DNA of 37,519 nt, taken from Cyanophora paradoxa (Eukaryota; Glaucocystophyceae; Cyanophorales; Cyanophoraceae). The stretch covers positions 1 through 37,519 of the forward strand of contig QPMI01000403.1 of the NCBI GenBank assembly GCA_004431415.1, read 5' to 3'. Positions 34,442 through 37,519 of this stretch are shown here, one piece after another. The stretch's first letter is position 1. The number at the start of each line of letters is the position of its first letter. Made by a program: the position numbers and the translations under genes. The notes below the pieces were generated by a model, which was given only the letters and a program-made list of their open reading frames with translations, did not search any database and was not told the DNA's origin.

Positions 34442-34586
34442 CTTCTTTGGATCTCCGGGCCGCGCTCCGCGCGGTCGGCCAAGGCTCGCCTTGCAGCCGC
34501 CGGCCTTTCTTGCAATCAAGGAAGGAGGCGCTAATAAATAGAGAAAGGGGTAGCGCCTCATTGGGCCGCGGCTCAGCAGCAGCGCG
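34442..34586. repeat. 145-bp direct repeat, copy 1
   Basis: Identical by eye to 37375-37519, where the window ends, so the repeat unit may be longer than seen. It begins CTTCTTTGGATCTCCGGGCC and includes the CTTGCAATCAAGGAAGG and AATAAATAGAGAAAGGGG segments. The copies are 2,933 bp apart in the same orientation. Candidates are long terminal repeats or ends of a host transposon, or a segmental duplication; no coding region between them is convincing. Confidence 0.85.
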
Positions 34587-37374
34587 GCTCCAAAGGAGGG
34601 CCGACCCACTGGGCCAGAGGGGGCCTGGTGCCGGAAAAGGAAGACCACGTATTGCCTCGAGGGCGTGGTTGGGGAGGATATCTCTTCGCTCCCCGTGTGC
34701 CGGGGGGGTACACGATTGCTGCCCGGGTACACGAATCGCGCCCGCAGGGGTACGCTGATTCGAGGGGGGTACAGCGCCCTAAGTTGCGTTGGAAAAGGAA
34801 GGCCGCTAAAGCGGACAGTCTCATCTGCATGACAGCCATATGAGGCTCGCAGAGTGAGGAGGGCCATTGGCCCGGGCCCCAGGCCTTAGGAATCACAACA
34901 ACCCAAGCCGGGTCGGCGGAGTGAATCGGAGGCTAGGAGCTAATAAGGATTCGAATTCTACGCGTACGTACGTATACTGATCATGAAGAGTGAGAATTCC
35001 GAAGCAGGCCTAGGAAAAAATGCGGAGGTGTGCGTACGCGTATACGTACGCGTATACGTATACGACGCGACGCGAGCGTGCGTATACGCATACGTACATA
35101 TACGTATACGAACGAGCTCACCGGTACCGTTCATGATCATGATTATAATTACCTCTTGAGCTTTATCATGCATATGAGGCGCCTTTAGAGGGATGTGCTC
35201 TTATGCATCCTGTTGTAGGCTGTTCGCTGGATAGGCAGGCTATCGAAAACGAGAAACCTTGCTCGCGCAGTCTATTGACAGGACTCTCTTAGGGTGGGCT
35301 CATGGCCAGCTGTTTTGCTACTTTCTACTTCGTAGCGAGGCAGACTGGTAAACTTCGGTTTAGGTAGATTCGACTTGTCTACTTTCGGAAGGGCCCGATA
35401 GATTGATGTGGTAGTGCCGTCAATATATCGTCATTTTTGCAAAAAAAAGCATATGAGGCGCCGGCTCGAGACCGTGCCACGGTGGCCCAGTGGTATACGT
35501 ATACGCGTACGCGTATCATAGTAGTATACGTATACGTAGCTGTAGCTATAGTGGCCCAGTGGCGAGTTGAATTTCGAACTTCGGAAGGTGCCGCGCGCGG
35601 CCGGCGCCGCCGCGCGCGTGCGGGGCCGCGCGCGCCGTCGACGCGATGTGCGCGCGTCGCGACTAAGAGTATGCGCATTTATCATTCGCGCCGGCGCTGC
35701 GCATGCGGCCGCCGCTGGCGCTGGCGCGCGCTAGGCGCTGAGCCGCGGCCGCGCGCTGACCATACATATGAGCGCTAGCGCTAGCGCTAGCGCTTGGAGG
35801 CGACTTGGGCGGCTTGAGCCCAAGTTGGTGGGGAAGGAGTTGCGGCTTGAGGCTCAAACCTAAGCCGGGGGGGAAGAAGTGGCGGCTTGCGGCTTGGAGC
35901 TTGCTGTGATCGTCGCGGAAAGACGAGTACATTAGAGCGCCGCGCGGCCTTTGCTTCATACGGCGAAGCGTGCGCGTAGGGTATTAGAACCGGGCAAAGT
36001 GCTTCAATACGTCCGGGCGTGCCGGCAGGTTTGCCGCGGGCGATTTGCGGTGCGCGGGGGTACCGCTAGTAGTCGCGGCTTGAGGCTCGTTAGGCTTGAG
36101 GGGTCGTCGAGGATCAAACGAGTCCTCTTCGGCGCTGTTCGGCGCAATCATCGCGGACATGGATCCGAATCGCCTCGTCGCAACCGCGCCGCTGTGTATG
36201 TGCTCGGTGCGAAGAACCGCCGCGGTGCTCGTTCGGTACGAGTGCTTGCGGCTCGCCACGGCGCCGCGCCGGCTTTCGTGGCGGCGCTGGCCGCGAGAGC
36301 TTGCTTGAAGTCGGTATGCGCGCGCGGGCTGCGCCCGGTGCGTGGATTCGGGCGCTGGCCATGGCCATGGGCTGAGCGCTGCGCGTTCGTGTCTAGATCT
36401 GCGGCTCGGAATCCGCGTCCTGGTCAGGCGTAGTTGCGCTCGGAGGCTCAAAGCTCGGAGGCAATCGTCGTTCGTGGCGCGAAGGTCCGCGGGCTGGATC
36501 CGCGGCGTCGCGCAGCTGCGGCCTGCAGCTGTACATGTACATGTACATGTAAGTATACATGCGTATGTGACGCATGGCTAGCGCTGGCGTGCGCGCGCGC
36601 CCCCGGGCCGGGCGGTCGCGCCGCGGGCGCTTTGCATATGAAGCTGCCAGGCCTAGGTTCGCGCTTTAGGGCTGCCTTCAGGAGCTGCTAGGGAGCCTCC
36701 TGCCGCCGCCAGGGGCCGGTCTGTAAAGGGAGGAGCCGGTCCTGGCCATGCCATGATGGGACGGGGTCGGGCGCCTCGAGGTGAACGACGGACTCGGGAG
36801 GTGATCGCGAGGTGAACGATCGTCACTCCGGGTCGGGCGTATACGTAATTGTAAGGGTCCGCGGGCTAGCGCTGGAGCTCGAGCCGCGGCATCGCGCAGC
36901 CGGCGCCGGCGCCTGCAGCTGGTCAGCCATGGTGCCGCGGTGTGCGCGCGCGCCGGGAGGCCGCGCTGCGCGCGCTGATTTGTAATCATGAGCTGCGCAT
37001 GCCGTCCTGGCTCTAGATCTCGCTTTGGAGCTGCCTTTAGGGGCCGCTGGAGGACCTCGAGCCCTGGCGCCGTGGCTATGCATATGGGGTCCGGCTGGAA
37101 ACTTGGAAAGGGTCGGGAATATCGAGCATTTTTTTTCGGAGCCTGGGGCAGGGCCAGGCGACTCGATCGCGAGGTGTAGTTCGGGGACGGTGGGTGGGCC
37201 GGCTAAGACGAAGCTGTCGCTCCCGCGGGGTAGCGGCAACTGCGAGGGGCCCGGGGCAAGCCCCCGGGGGGTACGGCGGGCCGAAGGGCGAGGTTCGAGG
37301 TTGGCCGTTCGCGCTCTGCCGTCCCTCGCTCAAAGAAAACAGATTACTCTCACGCGTTGCTGGAGTAATCAACT
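34587..37374. other. Repeat-rich host DNA without a supported gene
   Basis: Contains purine/pyrimidine (CGTATACGTACG)-type simple repeats at about 35030-35110 and 35492-35540, a 22-base GCGCTA palindrome (35772-35793), two diverged GGCTTGAGGCTCAA-type tandem units (about 35798-35905), TACATG repeats (about 36533-36549), and two diverged copies of a unit of about 370 bp (near 36480-36700 and 36855-37080, sharing GGTCCGCGGGCT, TCGCGCAG, GCCTGCAGCTG and GAGCTGCC). Open frames here are GC-bias artefacts as far as I can judge. Confidence 0.5.
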
Positions 37375-37519
37375 CTTCTTTGGATCTCCGGGCCGCGCTC
37401 CGCGCGGTCGGCCAAGGCTCGCCTTGCAGCCGCCGGCCTTTCTTGCAATCAAGGAAGGAGGCGCTAATAAATAGAGAAAGGGGTAGCGCCTCATTGGGCC
37501 GCGGCTCAGCAGCAGCGCG
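37375..37519. repeat. 145-bp direct repeat, copy 2 (cut by window end)
   Basis: Same sequence as 34442-34586, in the same orientation. Preceding bases differ, so the left boundary is genuine; the right boundary is not seen. Confidence 0.85.

Noticed and set aside
34060-34900. Organelle-like appearance of segments near the direct repeat
   Set aside because: Some strings looked like plant-type mitochondrial spacer DNA, but I could not tie them to a definite gene, so no organelle transfer is claimed.
35951-36451. Open frames of 150-160 codons on both strands
   Set aside because: Codon content follows GC bias, strands mirror each other, and no domain, signal peptide or splice structure is visible.

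Overview
The window shows a eukaryotic chromosome carrying one complete integrated DNA virus or giant transposon of the Polinton/Maverick and Mavirus-like class. The element runs from 2693 to 28941 (26,249 bp). It is visibly more AT-rich than its GC-rich flanks. It has terminal inverted repeats (TIRs), a 6-bp target-site duplication (TCAGCG at 2687-2692 and 28942-28947), and the expected core genes: DD35E retrovirus-type integrase, protein-primed family B DNA polymerase, A32-type packaging ATPase, a major capsid candidate and penton-like minor capsid candidates. The host is eukaryotic because the flanks hold a gene with short GT-AG introns. I cannot name the species.

Host flanks. A minus-strand gene starts near 32386 with a signal peptide, runs leftward through the right flank, is interrupted by the element, and continues from 2656 to the left edge. 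It encodes tandem CUB-like modules in repeats of about 1.3-1.45 kb. The element lies inside one intron, and the repeat spacing is kept across it once the element is subtracted. From 32387 to the right edge I see no supportable gene, only GC-rich, palindromic and simple-repeat DNA plus a 145-bp direct repeat.

Element layout. The left TIR is followed by a minus-strand block (12471 down to 3712): a very large phage-tail-fibre-like protein with HxH repeats, LamG-like domains and an H-type-lectin-like tip, two tandem paralogous proteins of unknown function, a small zinc-ribbon gene with an in-frame TGA, and an S-adenosylmethionine decarboxylase (SpeD) homologue. Back to back with it on the plus strand is a patatin-like phospholipase with a discoidin-like tail. 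Then come two divergently transcribed paralogous minor-capsid candidates, the capsid gene, the ATPase, a coiled-coil protein, small basic AT-hook proteins, a primase/SF3 helicase, a GIY-YIG nuclease, the polymerase (split into two ORFs) and the integrase, up to the right TIR.

How the genes fit together. Replication: polymerase plus primase-helicase. Integration: integrase acting on TIRs that each end in a perfect 28-bp hairpin. Virion: capsid, penton-like proteins and ATPase. Cell attachment and membrane passage or exit (inferred): fibre, lectin-like domains and patatin. Metabolic accessory: SpeD. Several genes carry single frame breaks (patatin, fibre at three places, one of the paralogous pair, capsid, polymerase). 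Either the copy is decaying or the assembly has indel errors; the patatin break lies in a G-run, which is typical of the latter. No Ulp1/adenain-type protease, usual in Polintons and Mavirus, was recognised.
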